Shown one piece after another: positions 36,577-46,113 of a stretch of 64,000 nt of DNA; the stretch's first letter is position 1, and the number at the start of each line of letters is the position of its first letter. Source of the stretch: Gaiellasilicea sp963806955 (GTDB lineage: Bacteria; Actinomycetota; Thermoleophilia; Gaiellales; Gaiellaceae); assembly GCA_963806955.1 (NCBI GenBank), contig CAWDZG010000002.1, positions 620,001 through 684,000 on the forward strand, in the 5' to 3' direction. A model generated the notes under the pieces. That model was not told the DNA's origin, did not search any database, and saw only the letters and a list, made by a program, of their open reading frames with translations. The position numbers and the translations under genes are program-made.

Positions 36577-37353
36577 ATGGAGACAGGGCTCGCGGGAAGA
36601 GGGGTGCTCGTCACCGGCGCCTCGGGCGGGATCGGCGCCGCCTGCGCGCGCGCGTTCGCGGCCGAAGGAGCTCGCGTCGCCGTGCACTTCCACCGCGGCG
36701 AGGCGCGGGCGCGCGAGCTCGCGGCCTCGCTCGGCGGTGCTCCGACGCTCCAGGCCGACCTGACCGACGAGCACGAGGTCGACCGGCTCTTCGAGCAGGC
36801 ACGCGCCGAGCTCGGCCGGATCGACGTGTGCGCGGCCGTCGCCGGGGTCTGGCCCTCGGAGGACGTCCCCGTCTGGCAGCTGCCGCTCGAGCGCTGGGAG
36901 CAGACGCTGCGCCAGAACCTCACCTCGGCGTTTCTGACGTCCCGCGGCTTCCTGCGCGAGGTGGAGCGCAACGGCGCAGGTTCGCTCGTCCTCGTCGGCT
37001 CGACCGCCGGCATCGTCGGCGAGGCCGGCCACGCCGACTACGCAGCCGCCAAGTCCGCGATCCTCGGCGGCCTGCTCCTCAGCCTGAAGAACGAGATCGT
37101 GCGCGTCGCCCCTTCCGCGCGGGTGAACGCGGTCGCGCCAGGCTGGACCGAGAGCCCGATGACCCGCGGGCATGTCGACCCCGAGGCGATCCGCCGGGTG
37201 TCGCGGACGATGGCGCTGCGCAAGGTCGCCCAGCCCGAGGACGTCGCGCGTCAGGTGGTCGTGCTCGCCTCGGACGAGCTCTCCGGCCACGTCACCGGCC
37301 AGGTCGTCACCGTCGCAGGCGGCATGGAGGGCCGGGTCGTCCACGAGGCCTGA
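36577..37353 (+). CDS. Short-chain dehydrogenase/reductase
   Basis: 258 residues from ATG 36577. NAD(P)-binding VTGASGGIGAACARAFA, AAVAGVW (NAG-like), catalytic Ser in LVLVGSTAGIVG, YxxxK in HADYAAAKSAI and PGW in VNAVAPGWTESP. Typical of FabG-like classical SDRs; the His in the NAD-specific region does not settle cofactor choice. Divergent from the LysE gene. Confidence 0.92.
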   Translation: METGLAGRGVLVTGASGGIGAACARAFAAEGARVAVHFHRGEARARELAASLGGAPTLQADLTDEHEVDRLFEQARAELGRIDVCAAVAGVWPSEDVPVWQLPLERWEQTLRQNLTSAFLTSRGFLREVERNGAGSLVLVGSTAGIVGEAGHADYAAAKSAILGGLLLSLKNEIVRVAPSARVNAVAPGWTESPMTRGHVDPEAIRRVSRTMALRKVAQPEDVARQVVVLASDELSGHVTGQVVTVAGGMEGRVVHEA

Positions 37354-37361
37354 AACGAAAG

Positions 37362-37385
37362 GCGGCCGGCCCGAAGGCCGACCGC
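37362..37385 (+). terminator. Hairpin terminator after the SDR gene
   Basis: Stem GCGG-c-CGGCC / GGCCG-a-CCGC with a CGAA loop, 8 bp after the SDR stop. Confidence 0.6.
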
Positions 37386-37489
37386 ACTGAAACCCGTCCG
37401 CGCCGCAGGGTGATTGCCGTCAGCCCCTCGACAGGATGAGTCGACTCTCCCTATCGGCAAGAGCGCCGGGAACCTTGACCCGCTGCGGG

Positions 37490-37695
37490 CCAGAGCAAAA
37501 AGAAGAGGAGCCCCGCCGCCTGGGGCTCCTCCTAGCTGGCTTCCGAAAGTCTGGAAGCCGGTCTGCCCTCCGGTGCGCGCCCGCCACATCGGTGCGCTCA
37601 GAAGATGTCCCCACTATGGCGCCGGGGCCTCCCTCCTGGAATCACCCTTCCGCGGTTGACTCGTCCCTCGAACGGGGTTGACCGCAACAGCTTCA
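37490..37695 (-). ncRNA. Candidate stand-alone small RNA on the minus strand
   Basis: The 320-bp gap between the SDR and the metH/metF-like gene holds no convincing protein gene. On the minus strand a 10-bp GC stem (37531-37522 / 37514-37505) is followed by TTCTTTTTGC, a textbook intrinsic terminator. Just before it is a second hairpin GGCTTCC-N8-GGAAGCC (37559-37538). No minus-strand gene lies upstream to use this terminator, so it probably ends an untranslated RNA. The 5' end is a guess. I cannot match it to a known RNA family. Confidence 0.35.
37505..37531 (-). terminator. Intrinsic terminator with T-run, minus strand
   Basis: GAGGAGCCCC / GGGGCTCCTC stem, 7-nt loop, followed on the minus strand by TTCTTTTTGC. 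It is one of only a few hairpins in the window with a real T-run. Confidence 0.7.
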
Positions 37696-37708
37696 CTAGG
37701 CTGCCCGC

Positions 37709-39517
37709 ATGTCGAGCCGCTTCGAGGAACGCCTTCGCCAGGGCCCGCCGATCGTGGCCGACGGCGGCATGGGTGCGCTGATCTCGGGCGCGGTGCCGCG
37801 GCTGCGCTGCCCGGAGGAGGCGAACCTCCGTGCGCCGGAGAGCGTCGTCGCCCTGCACGCGAGCTTCATCCGAGCAGGCGCGGAGCTGATCGAGACGAAC
37901 ACCTTCGGCGCCAACCGGCGCAAGCTCGCCGGGCACTACCTCGAAGACGAGTTCGAGCGAATCAACTCCACGGCGGTGCGGCTGGCGCGCGAGGCCCGTG
38001 AGATCTCGGGCGCGGACGTCTACATCGCCGGCTCGATCGGGCCGCTCGGCGAGGTCGAGCGCTTCGACCCGTCCGAGCAGAGCCAGCACGTCGCCGAGCA
38101 GGCGCAGATCCTGGAGGGCCGGGGTGTCGACCTGCTGATGCTCGAGACGTACTTCGACCTGGAGGAGCTCGTCGCTGCGATCGAGGCCGTCCGCGGCGTC
38201 TCCTCGCTGCCGGTCGTGGCCCTGATGACCTTCGACGCGGACGGGCAGACGCTCGGCGGCGTCTCCGCGGAGACCGCGGCGGAGCGGCTCGCCGGGCTCG
38301 AGGTCGCGGCCGCCGGCGCGAACCACAGCGCCGGCCCTGCCGCGGCGCTGAACGCGCTCGCGGCGATGCAGCGCGACGGCCTCGTGCTCGCGGCGCTCCC
38401 GAACGTGGGCCTCGCCAGCCTGGCCGGCTCGCGCGTCGTCTTCCCGCACGCGACGCCCGACTACTTCGCCGAGTTCGCGGCGCAGGCCCGCAGCCTCGGC
38501 GCCGGGATCATCGGCGGCTGCTGCGGGACGACACCGGCGCAGATCGAGGCGATCCGCAGCGCGATCGACGAGGGCCGCGCACCCTCGGGCCCGATCGTCC
38601 TGCGCGAGCGCGAGCTGGCGGACGCGGCCGAAGCGGCCCCGGAGGAGACCGGCCTGGCGCGGATGCTGCGCGACGGCGAGTTCGTGGTCTCGGTGCAGCT
38701 CGACCCGCCGCTCGGCGCGAACAACAGCGCCCTGGTCGAGGCCGGCCGCGAGCTGAAGGCGTCCGGCAAGGCCCACTTCGTCGACGTCAACGACAACCCG
38801 CGCGCCCGCGCGCGCATGAGCGGCGTGATGGCGTCCGTCGCGATCGAGCATGCGTGCGGGATCGAGACGATTCCCCACCTGACGACGCGGGACATGTCCG
38901 TCGCGGGCCTCGAGTCGCTGCTGCTCGGCGCGCACGCGGAGGGTGTCCACAACGTCCTCGCCGTCACGGGCGACCCGCCGGAGGAGGGCGACTATCCGGG
39001 TGCGCGCGGCGTCTACGAGGTCGACGCGATCGGGCTGACGCGGCTGATCACCGGCCTCAACCGGGGCGAGGACTACCACGGCCGCGGCATCGACGCCCCC
39101 ACCTCCTTCTTCGCCGGCGTCGCCGTCAACCCGTCGGCCGACGACATGGACCTGGAGCTCGAGCGCTTCCACCAGAAGCTCGAGGCAGGCGCGCAGTTCG
39201 CGATGACCCAGATCCTGTTCGACCTGACCTACCTCGACTCGTTCCTCGCCCACTTCGGCGGGCGCTCGCCGATCCCGCTGCTCGTCGGGGTGTGGCCGAT
39301 GCCGAGCCACCAGCTCGCGGTGCGAATCCACAACGAGGTGCCGGGGATCGTCGTGCCGGAGCCGGTGCAGCAGCGGCTCCTCGCTGCGGGACCGGACGCC
39401 GGCGACGTCGGCAAGGAGCTGGCCCGCGAGCTGATCGCCGAGTCGCGCGAAAAGGCGGCCGGCGTCTATCTCGTCGCGCCGTTCCGGCGGCCGCTCGGGA
39501 TCCTCGACGTGCTCTAG
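37709..39517 (+). CDS. Fused homocysteine S-methyltransferase / methylenetetrahydrofolate reductase
   Basis: 602 residues. The N-terminal half (about 10-290) is an S-methyltransferase barrel: VADGGMGALIS, ELIETNTFGANR and GGCCGTTP (Zn ligands C271, C272). The C-terminal half (about 310-600) is MTHFR: TTRDMSVAGLESLLLGAHAE and VLAVTGDPPEEGDYPGA. The fusion matches B. subtilis YitJ-type proteins that make methylTHF and methylate homocysteine. The usual first Zn-ligand Cys (GxNC) is His here (GANHSAGP, His206). TAGGCT 6 nt before the ATG suggests a leaderless mRNA. Confidence 0.9.
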   Translation: MSSRFEERLRQGPPIVADGGMGALISGAVPRLRCPEEANLRAPESVVALHASFIRAGAELIETNTFGANRRKLAGHYLEDEFERINSTAVRLAREAREISGADVYIAGSIGPLGEVERFDPSEQSQHVAEQAQILEGRGVDLLMLETYFDLEELVAAIEAVRGVSSLPVVALMTFDADGQTLGGVSAETAAERLAGLEVAAAGANHSAGPAAALNALAAMQRDGLVLAALPNVGLASLAGSRVVFPHATPDYFAEFAAQARSLGAGIIGGCCGTTPAQIEAIRSAIDEGRAPSGPIVLRERELADAAEAAPEETGLARMLRDGEFVVSVQLDPPLGANNSALVEAGRELKASGKAHFVDVNDNPRARARMSGVMASVAIEHACGIETIPHLTTRDMSVAGLESLLLGAHAEGVHNVLAVTGDPPEEGDYPGARGVYEVDAIGLTRLITGLNRGEDYHGRGIDAPTSFFAGVAVNPSADDMDLELERFHQKLEAGAQFAMTQILFDLTYLDSFLAHFGGRSPIPLLVGVWPMPSHQLAVRIHNEVPGIVVPEPVQQRLLAAGPDAGDVGKELARELIAESREKAAGVYLVAPFRRPLGILDVL

Positions 39518-40656
39518 CCGGCGCAGGGGCCGGTCGAGACCGCCTTCGCGCCCGCACCCGCGAGCTGCTTTCGGACGAGCTCCGTCGGCACGCCGTAGCC
39601 CGAGGCGATGTCGGAGCCGACGCGCGAGGCGAAGATCGTCGTCTCGACCCGACCCCTGATGTCCACCGCAGGCCCGCCGGAGTTGCCGTGTTGCACGGTG
39701 CCGCGCACCGTCGTGATCTGCCGGCGGATCGGGCCCCGTCCGTACGCATCGTCGGTGAGGACGACCGACGTCTGCCCGATCCGGGCAGGGGTCGCCGTGA
39801 ACGGGCCGTTGCGCGGGTACCCGAGGATGGCGACCGGGTGGCCCTCGACGGGATCGACCGTCCGCAACGGCGCCGCCCGCAGCCCCTCCACCCTGAGAAC
39901 GGCCACGTCGTCCTTCGGGTCGAAGGCGACGACGACCGCGTCGCGGTACTTGCCGTCCTGCCGGTCGACACGCGCGTCCTTCATCCCGGCGACGACGTGC
40001 GCGTTCGTGACGACGAGGTTCGGCGCCGCGACCCAGCCCGAGCCCTGCACCCCGAGACCGCACGCGCTGCCCGTGACGCGCAGGATGCTGTTGCGGGCGG
40101 CGCGGACGGCCGGGCTCGCGAGCAGAGCGGGATTCGGCGCTGCGACGCGCGGCTCCGGCCCGCGAATCGCGGAGAACGGATCGACGCGCGCGATCGCGTC
40201 GAGCAGCCGGCTCGGAGGCACGCGCTCGTTGATCTCCATCAGGATCCGCGACCGCTGCACCTGCTCGCGCAGCTCGACCTGGCCCGGCAGGTGGAGCGCG
40301 ACGGCGCCGCCGACCCAGACGATCGCGGTGCCGGCGGCCGCGCCGAGGATCGCCCCGCCGAGCGTGTCGAGCACGCGGAGCGGCGGCAGGACGAAGAGGC
40401 TCGTCCGGATCGCCCGGCCGGCCATCGCCGCCGCGCTCTGCAGGAACAGGCCGAGCACGAGCGCCCCGCCGAGCGCGACAAGCGGTGTGTACGGCGACTC
40501 GCTGCCGGTGAGGAACTGCGGCGCGAGCTTGGCGCCGAAGTAGGCGCCGGCGCCGATCCCGGCGAGCGAGAAGACGCCGCCGACGAGCCCGCGCCGGAGC
40601 CCGTTCAGCGCCGCGAGCGCGATGATCGCGCCCGCAATCCAGTCGACCGTCGTCAC
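39514..40656 (-). CDS. CvpA-trypsin membrane serine protease (MarP-like)
   Basis: 380 residues, GTG start. Four N-terminal membrane helices form a CvpA domain (about 5-130), then a linker and a chymotrypsin-fold protease with His in VVTNAHVVAG (near 222), Asp in DPKDDVAVLRV (near 250) and Ser in VQHGNSGGPAVD (near 322). Two Cys (SACGLG and a C-terminal one) may pair. The M. tuberculosis relative MarP protects against acid and oxidative stress. TAGGGT lies 6 nt before the GTG. The 3' end overlaps the metH/metF-like gene by 4 bp. Confidence 0.92.
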   Translation of the reverse strand: MTTVDWIAGAIIALAALNGLRRGLVGGVFSLAGIGAGAYFGAKLAPQFLTGSESPYTPLVALGGALVLGLFLQSAAAMAGRAIRTSLFVLPPLRVLDTLGGAILGAAAGTAIVWVGGAVALHLPGQVELREQVQRSRILMEINERVPPSRLLDAIARVDPFSAIRGPEPRVAAPNPALLASPAVRAARNSILRVTGSACGLGVQGSGWVAAPNLVVTNAHVVAGMKDARVDRQDGKYRDAVVVAFDPKDDVAVLRVEGLRAAPLRTVDPVEGHPVAILGYPRNGPFTATPARIGQTSVVLTDDAYGRGPIRRQITTVRGTVQHGNSGGPAVDIRGRVETTIFASRVGSDIASGYGVPTELVRKQLAGAGAKAVSTGPCAG

Positions 40657-40701
40657 GGCGCCACCCTACTGACGCTCGCGGCTACACTGTCCGTCGCCCC
40701 G

Positions 40702-40775
<74 letters not shown>

Positions 40776-40779
40776 CTAA

Positions 40780-40804
40780 AAAAGCCGCCGCTCATGTGGC
40801 TTTT
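40780..40804 (+). terminator. Intrinsic terminator after tRNA-Asp
   Basis: AAAAGCCGC / GTGGCTTTT stem of 9 bp with a 7-nt loop, ending in TTTT, 4 nt after the tRNA. The following stretch to 41136 shows no gene or other feature I can support. Confidence 0.7.
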
Positions 40805-41136
40805 GCATCGGCGCTTGGGTGCGAAACCAGGGTCGACTGCCACTCAGCGCAAGCGGCACCGCAAGCGCGCGCCCGATTTTTGGCGTCAAATGACCTTCGG
40901 GCAACGGGCGGCAAGCTAGTTCGAACCGCTGGGTCATCCCCTGCTGCCGGTGCGTGCCACCGCGCCGGCGCGCACGCCCTCCGAACGGTCAGACTGGGGG
41001 CCGTGCGTGTTGCTCTGCATTTTGTCGCGGATCAGTACGGGGGGTACTACGGCCGCCCTGTCGGACGGTGCCATCGATCACGACGGTACCCGCATTGAAG
41101 ACAGAGCCTGTCAAGCGGAGCCCGGCGGATCGAAAC

Positions 41137-41862
41137 TCAGTCGAGCTCTACGAGCGGCCCTGCCGAGAACGGCGTCCGATACGTGATCCCGAGCTGCGCG
41201 AACGCAGTTGCCGGCACCGAGATGTCGGCGAGGTACAGGCGTCCGACTGCCTCCCGCGCACCCGGGGCGCGCAGCGCCTCTTTCGGCGCAGCCAGCGTCA
41301 TCGTCGCCGCCGCGCGAACGTGTGGCTCGTGGAGAGTTCCGGTCGCGAGTTCGAGCCCCGACGGCACGTCCAGCGAAACGACCCTGTCCGCAGCCGTCGC
41401 GGTGATCAGCTCGGCGGCCGTGCTTCGCGGCGGCCCGGTCTGCGAGTAGCCGAGGAGCGCGTCCACGACGAGGTCGGACTGCGCCGGCTCCCGGTCCGAG
41501 CCGACGCCGACGTCCACCTGCAGGGTGGCGAGGGTGTCGAGCTGTTCGCGCGTGACGGGCGCAAGCTGCTCTGGCGGCGCGGCGAGACGGACCCGGACCG
41601 CTGCGCCCGCGACGAGGAGGTGGCGGGCCGCCGCGAGGCCGCCGCCGCCGTTCCCTCCGGGTCCCGCGAGGACCGTGACGCGGCGGCCTGCCGCGGCTCC
41701 GCCCAACAGCAGCCGGGCGAGCACTGCGAGGTTCCGGCCGGCGTTCTCCATCATCTGCTTCAGCTCAATGTCAAGCTCCCGGACCATGGTCTCGTCGATC
41801 GCCCTCATCTCGGCAACCGACAGCCACGGCACCGCATCTCGGGGGATCACGGGGAGCACCAC
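41137..41862 (-). CDS. nnrE: NAD(P)H-hydrate epimerase (YjeF N-terminal domain)
   Basis: 241 residues from GTG 41862. YjeF_N features: MRAIDETMVRELDIELKQMM, MENAGRNLAVLAR, VLAGPGGNGGGGLAAARHL, DLVVDALLGYSQTG and VVSLDVPSGLELATG. It interconverts the R and S forms of damaged, hydrated NAD(P)H so the companion dehydratase can repair it. The fused dehydratase domain seen in many bacteria is absent. It lies just inside the tRNA-Asp-bounded region. Confidence 0.88.
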   Translation of the reverse strand: MVLPVIPRDAVPWLSVAEMRAIDETMVRELDIELKQMMENAGRNLAVLARLLLGGAAAGRRVTVLAGPGGNGGGGLAAARHLLVAGAAVRVRLAAPPEQLAPVTREQLDTLATLQVDVGVGSDREPAQSDLVVDALLGYSQTGPPRSTAAELITATAADRVVSLDVPSGLELATGTLHEPHVRAAATMTLAAPKEALRAPGAREAVGRLYLADISVPATAFAQLGITYRTPFSAGPLVELD

Positions 41863-42003
41863 CGCGAGTATCGCGAAGGGACGCTTGCCGCCTTCGGCGA
41901 ATCTCTACGGCCGTCGCCCGTATTTGAGAGTACGTGGCTACCCATGAAGCCTATGGCGGCGTCGTCGGCGCCGACGAGTTCGAGCGCCTGGACGAGAAGC
42001 CGC

Positions 42004-42018
42004 TCCCGTCGCTCCCGC
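42004..42018 (+). repeat. Att-like site 2 (15 bp of tRNA-Asp 3' end)
   Basis: TCCCGTCGCTCCCGC matches the last 14 tRNA bases plus the next base (40762-40776). It sits in the gene-poor stretch 41863-42244, followed directly by a T-rich terminator, as the tRNA itself is. Confidence 0.5.
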
Positions 42019-42028
42019 CTCTTAAAGT

Positions 42029-42048
42029 GCCTGCAAACAGGCTTTTTT
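42029..42048 (+). terminator. Intrinsic terminator with T-run
   Basis: GCCTG-CAAA-CAGGC followed by six T. No gene immediately upstream on this strand remains intact, only a short open stretch ending near 42030 that looks like the tail of a lost gene. Confidence 0.7.
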
Positions 42049-42206
42049 GTTGTCTGATCTGACGCAGCATTGCGCCTTGTGGCCCAATCCCGTGTCCCAA
42101 TCGCTCTTTACTGAAAAGCCCTGCAAACGTGGAGTTTGCTCCGTGGCTTCGTGGCCGGTCGCACGACGAAGACGATTCATTGGCGGACGCTACCGGTGAT
42201 CTATTA

Positions 42207-42238
42207 ATCTTCATAGTTTTTAAGATATAGAGTAAGCT
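42207..42238 (+). promoter_or_regulatory. AT-rich promoter/operator of the ArsR-hyf operon
   Basis: An unusually AT-rich stretch. ATCTT-N10-AAGAT (42207-42226) is an inverted repeat and operator candidate. TAAGCT (42233-42238) is a possible -10 box 6 nt before GTG 42245, again leaderless. Confidence 0.45.
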
Positions 42239-42244
42239 TCGCAA

Positions 42245-42580
42245 GTGCCCTCGTCGCCTCAGGCCGTCCACGTCGTGAAGGCGAAGCTCTTCCGCGTGCT
42301 CGGGCATCCCGCGCGAGTTCGGATTCTCGAACTGCTGCGAGAAGGGGAGCGGTCGGTGGGCGCGTTGCAGGCCGAGCTCGAGCTCGACTCGGGTGGGACG
42401 TCGCAGCACCTTGCCGCCCTGCGGCGGGTCGGTCTTGTCGAGTCGAGGCGTGAGGGCACGAGCGTCTACTACCGCGTCGAGGACGCGAACGTGTTCGTCC
42501 TGCTCGAGACTGCTCGCGCGCTGATCACTCGTCAGCTAACCGAGCAGCAATCGATTCTGCAGGACCTCGAAGCCTTGTGA
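42245..42580 (+). CDS. ArsR-family regulator of the hydrogenase-like operon (Rv0081-like)
   Basis: 111 residues, GTG start. Winged-helix core: LFRVLGHPARVRILELLREG, SVGALQAELELDSGGTSQHL, AALRRVGLVESRREGTSVYY. No metal-binding Cys motif (CVC) is present, so it is not a metal sensor of the ArsR/SmtB kind. The order ArsR then membrane hydrogenase-like genes matches M. tuberculosis Rv0081-Rv0087, where the regulator is part of the hypoxia network. Its TGA overlaps the GTG of the next gene (GTGA). Confidence 0.88.
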   Translation: MPSSPQAVHVVKAKLFRVLGHPARVRILELLREGERSVGALQAELELDSGGTSQHLAALRRVGLVESRREGTSVYYRVEDANVFVLLETARALITRQLTEQQSILQDLEAL

Positions 42581-44555
42581 TCGCCGCGCTCCTGCTCGCC
42601 GGCTTGAGCGCGATCGCACTCGGAGCAGCGTTCGTCCTCGTCCACGCTCGCGCCTTCCAAGCGGGGCTGCTGACACAGGCCGTGGGCGTCGCCGCGGTCG
42701 GGTTTGCCGGTTTCTGGACGCTGGGCTCCGGCGACACTCTCGGTGCAGGCTTCGCGAGCGCGCTCGATCCACGCTTCGGCGTCGACGGCTTGACCGGGCT
42801 CTTGCTCGGCACGCTCGGGCTGGTCGCGGTGCCGGCGCTCCTCTTCTCGCTCCGCTACCTACAGCCAACGCGGCAGGGACGCCTGATCGCCGCCCTGAGC
42901 GGCGCCTTCGTGCTTGCGCTCGCGCTTGTCCTCTGCGCCCGCGACCCACTCACCTTCCTGACCGGCTGGGAGCTGATGACGCTGCTCTCGGCGAGCGCTG
43001 ATCCTCGTCGCCCGCCGTGCCGACCGGCTCTCACGGCAGACGGTCTTCAACTACCTCGCGGTCACGCATCTCGGAGGGGTCGGAACCTGGGTCGCTGCTG
43101 CTCGCTGCTCGCGCACGCCGACGCGTTCGGCGGCTCGGCTGCGCTCGAGCCGGGCTCCGGCGCTGCAGATCGCGGTCGCCCTTGCCGCCCTCGATCGGGA
43201 TCGGAACGAAAGCCGGGCTGATGCCGCTGCACGTCTGGCTGCCGCGCGCGCATCCGATCGCGCCGGCCCGGTCTCGGCGCTGATGAGCGGCGTGATGATC
43301 AAGGTCGCGCTCTACGGGCTTGATGCGCGTGCTGCGTCGAGTGGGTCGGTCGCTCTGCCGGTCTGGTTCGGCGTGCTCGTGCTCGCGCTCGGGGCTCTCT
43401 CGGCGCTCGGCTGGGATCGTCTACGCGCTCTTCCAGAGCGACCTGAAGCGGCTGCTGGCGCTCAGCTCGATCGAGAACGTCGGGATCATCGTGCTCGGCC
43501 TCGGCGCCGCCTGATGCTTGCGCGCCCGCGGCGCCGATGCCTGGGCTGGCCTTCGCGCTCGGCGCCGCGCTGCTGCACACCGTCAACCACGCCGTCTTCA
43601 AGTCGCTGCTGTTTCTCGGCGCGGGCGCTTTCGAGCGGGCGGCCGGCTCGCTCGATCTCGACCGGCTCGGCGGCCTGCTGCGGCGGATGCCGTGGACGGC
43701 CGGCGCCTTCCTGGTCGGCGCGATGGCGATCTCCGGCCTGCCGCCCGCTGAACGGCTTCGCCTCGGAGTGGCTGACCCTGCAGGCACTCCTGCAGATCGC
43801 CGCCAACGGGGAGGTCGGCGGACGGGATCGCCGGCGCGGTAGCGCTGGCCGCCCTCGCCGCGACCGCCGCGCTCGCGCTCTTCTGCTTCGTCAAGGTCGT
43901 CGGCCTCGTGCTGCTCGGGCCGGCGCGGACGCGAGCAGGCGCGGCAGCCGCGGAGGACTCGCCGCTGCCGATGCGCGGCGGCGCTGCTGCTGCTCGCGGG
44001 CGCGTGCGTGGCGCTCGGCCTCGCGCCGGGCCTCGCTCTTCGGCGCGCTCGTCGGGCTCGCGCCGTGGCCTGCGGCGTCTGCCGACCGCAGCCCGGTCTC
44101 GAGCTGCCGGGCACCGGGTCGCTGCCGGGAATCTGGATCGCTGTCGTCCTGGTTGCGCTCACGGGCGCGCTGGCGTCTCTACGCGGGACGGCGACACGCG
44201 CGGCTCCGGCGCCGACCTGGGCTTCGGGCCAGCAGCTCTCGCCGCGCGCTGCTCTGGACGGGCGCCGGGTTCACCAAGCCGCTGCGGCTCGTGCTGGAAA
44301 CGGTGCTTGCGCCCGCAGCGGGAGATCACGGTTCGCAGCGAAGGCGGCGTGCTGCAGCACGGTCTCCTACTCGCGGCTCATCTGCCGCACCTGCTCGAGG
44401 AGCGCGTCTACGAGCCGCTGACGCGCGGCGCTGCTCGCCGCGCGCCGCGCACGCGCGCCGGCTGCAGAGCGGCAGCCTCGGCACCTACGTCGCACTATCT
44501 CGCCGGCCTCGTCCTCGCGCTCCTCGCCGCCGCTCGCTTCGGGTGGATCGGATGA
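42577..44555 (+). pseudogene. Hydrogenase-4/complex I-like membrane subunit, HyfB/NuoL-type, many frameshifts
   Basis: Total length corresponds to about 655 residues, as in HyfB. Pieces in successive frames give DPLTFLTGWELMTL, QTVFNYLAVTHLGG, GIGTKAGLMPLHVWLPRAHP, LALSSIENVGIIVLGLG, HTVNHAVFKSLLFLGAGA and SEWLTLQALLQIA, all typical of proton-pumping antiporter-like subunits. At least ten one-base shifts interrupt it (for example near 42998, 43745, 43821, 44035, 44175, 44307, 44427 and 44495). No substitutions break the conserved motifs. Membrane partner of the large and small subunits below. Confidence 0.75.
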
Positions 44556-45496
44556 GCGCCGAGACCGCGGTCGCCGCTGCGGTCCAGCTCCTGCGGCGGG
44601 ATCGCGCTCGCGCCGCTCCTGCCTGGGCTCGTGCAGCACTGGAAGGCGCGCCTGCAGGGACGGCGCGGGCCGAGCGCCGCTGCAGCCGTACCGCGAGCTG
44701 CGGCGGCTGTGGGGCAAGAGCAGCCGTCACCCCGGAAGGGACGAGCGTCCTGTACCGGCTCGCGCCCTCGGTCGTCGGCGCGGCGATGATCGCGGCCGTG
44801 CTCGTCGTGCCGGTAGCCGCGGCCGCGCCGAGCTTCGGGATCGGCCACGACGCACTCCTGCTGCTCGGCCTGCTCGCGCTCGCACGCTTCGTCGTCGCGA
44901 TCGCCGCCTGGGACGCCGGCAGCGGCTTCTCGCTCCGATCGGCGCCAGCCGCGACCTGACGCTCTCGGTCTTCGTCGAGGCGACGCTCGTGCTCGCTCTG
45001 GCGGTCGCGGCGCTCGTCGCGGGAACGACCGACCTCGCGCGGCATCGCCGCAGCCACGGCAGGCACGCGACGTCTGGACGAGCCCGGCGCTGGCGCTCGG
45101 CGCGCTCGCGTTCGCGCTCGTCGCTGTCGCCGAGATGGGCCGCCAGCCGGTCGACAACCCCGACACGCACCTCGAGCTGACGATGATCCACGAAGGGCCG
45201 CTGCTCGAGTACGCCGGCCGCGACCTCGCGCTACCTGCAGTGGGCGGCGGCAGCTCGGCACTGGCTCGTGCTCGTGCTCGCAGCCGACGATCTTCCTGCC
45301 CGCATCCGCGAGCAGGTCTGGCTCGCAGCTCGCGCTGCTGCCGCTCGTCGCTCGTTGCTGCTCTGCGCGGCGCTGGCACTGCGTCGAAACGCTGGTCGCG
45401 AAGATGCGGATCCTGCTCGTGCCGCGGTTGCTCGCCGCCGGGACGATCGCGGCGCTACTCGCGGATCGTCTCCGTGCTTGTCGAGCTCGCTCGTGA
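44552..45496 (+). pseudogene. HyfC/HycD-like (NuoH-type) membrane subunit, frameshifted
   Basis: ATG 44552 overlaps the upstream stop (ATGA). About 312 residues after correcting shifts, near HyfC length. Conserved NuoH-type pieces: LLPGLVQHWKARLQGRRGPS, VTPEGTSVLYRLAPSVVGAA, AEMGRQPVDNPDTHLELTM and IHEGPLLEYAGRDLA. Shifts occur near 44594, 44679, 44724, 44936, 45231, 45289, 45349, 45382 and 45464. This subunit links the membrane arm to the hydrophilic arm. Confidence 0.75.
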
Positions 45497-46113
45497 GCGC
45501 CGCGCGTCATCTGGACGCTCGTCGCGCTCGGACTCGCGCGTCCTGGTCGTCCGCCGACGCTCGCTCGCGGTCGCGCTCGTGACCGCGCAGGCGCTGCTGC
45601 TGGTCGGCTTCGCGCTCCAGGAGGCAGAGAGCAGCGGCGACGTCCTCGCGGCCGGCGCGCTCGCCTTGCGAGCCATCGTCCTGGCGGGGCTCTTCCTTCT
45701 GCTCGTCTGCGCGCACGCGCTCGGTGCGGCCCGTGCGGGCACGCGTGCGCGCCGCTCGCACGCGCCGGAATCGCCGTCGCGCTGGCGCTCGCCCTGACCG
45801 TGGCTCGTGCCGGTCGATCGGGCTCGTCTCGCGCGACGCCGAGCGCGGCGTGCTGGCGCTCGTCGCCTTCGGGATCGTCACCGCCGCGCTGCGGCGCGCG
45901 ACGCTGTTCCAGATCGTCGGGCATCGTCCTCGTCGAGAACGCGCGTCGCGCTGGCGGCGCTACAGCTGCCCGGCGGCGGAGCGTCGCTCGCGATCGAGCT
46001 CGGAGTCGCCGCTCGACCTGACCCTGGTCGCCCTGGTCGCCGTCGTCTTCTACGAGCGGATCTTCGCCGAGTTCGGCACCGGCGACAGTGCCGCCCTCGA
46101 GGGCGCTGCGTGA
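45493..46113 (+). pseudogene. HyfE/HycP-like membrane subunit, frameshifted
   Basis: GTG 45493 overlaps the previous stop (GTGA). About 206 residues, close to HyfE (216). Hydrophobic, with LALRAIVLAGLFLLLVCAHA, GVLALVAFGIVTAALRRATL, LFQIVG...VLVENA and ending LTLVALVAVVFYERIFAEFG. A 190-bp stretch (about 45541-45730) is free of shifts; others occur near 45505, 45539 and several between 45760 and 46020. Confidence 0.68.

Noticed and set aside
37420..37614. Possible 64-codon minus-strand protein after an AGGAGGGAGG site
   Set aside because: It contains a strong intrinsic terminator within the frame and has no family resemblance; better explained as non-coding.
37386..37708. SAM, cobalamin or SAH riboswitch ahead of the metH/metF-like gene
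   Set aside because: I looked for the conserved cores on both strands and found none; a -10 box 6 nt before the ATG also argues against a leader RNA.
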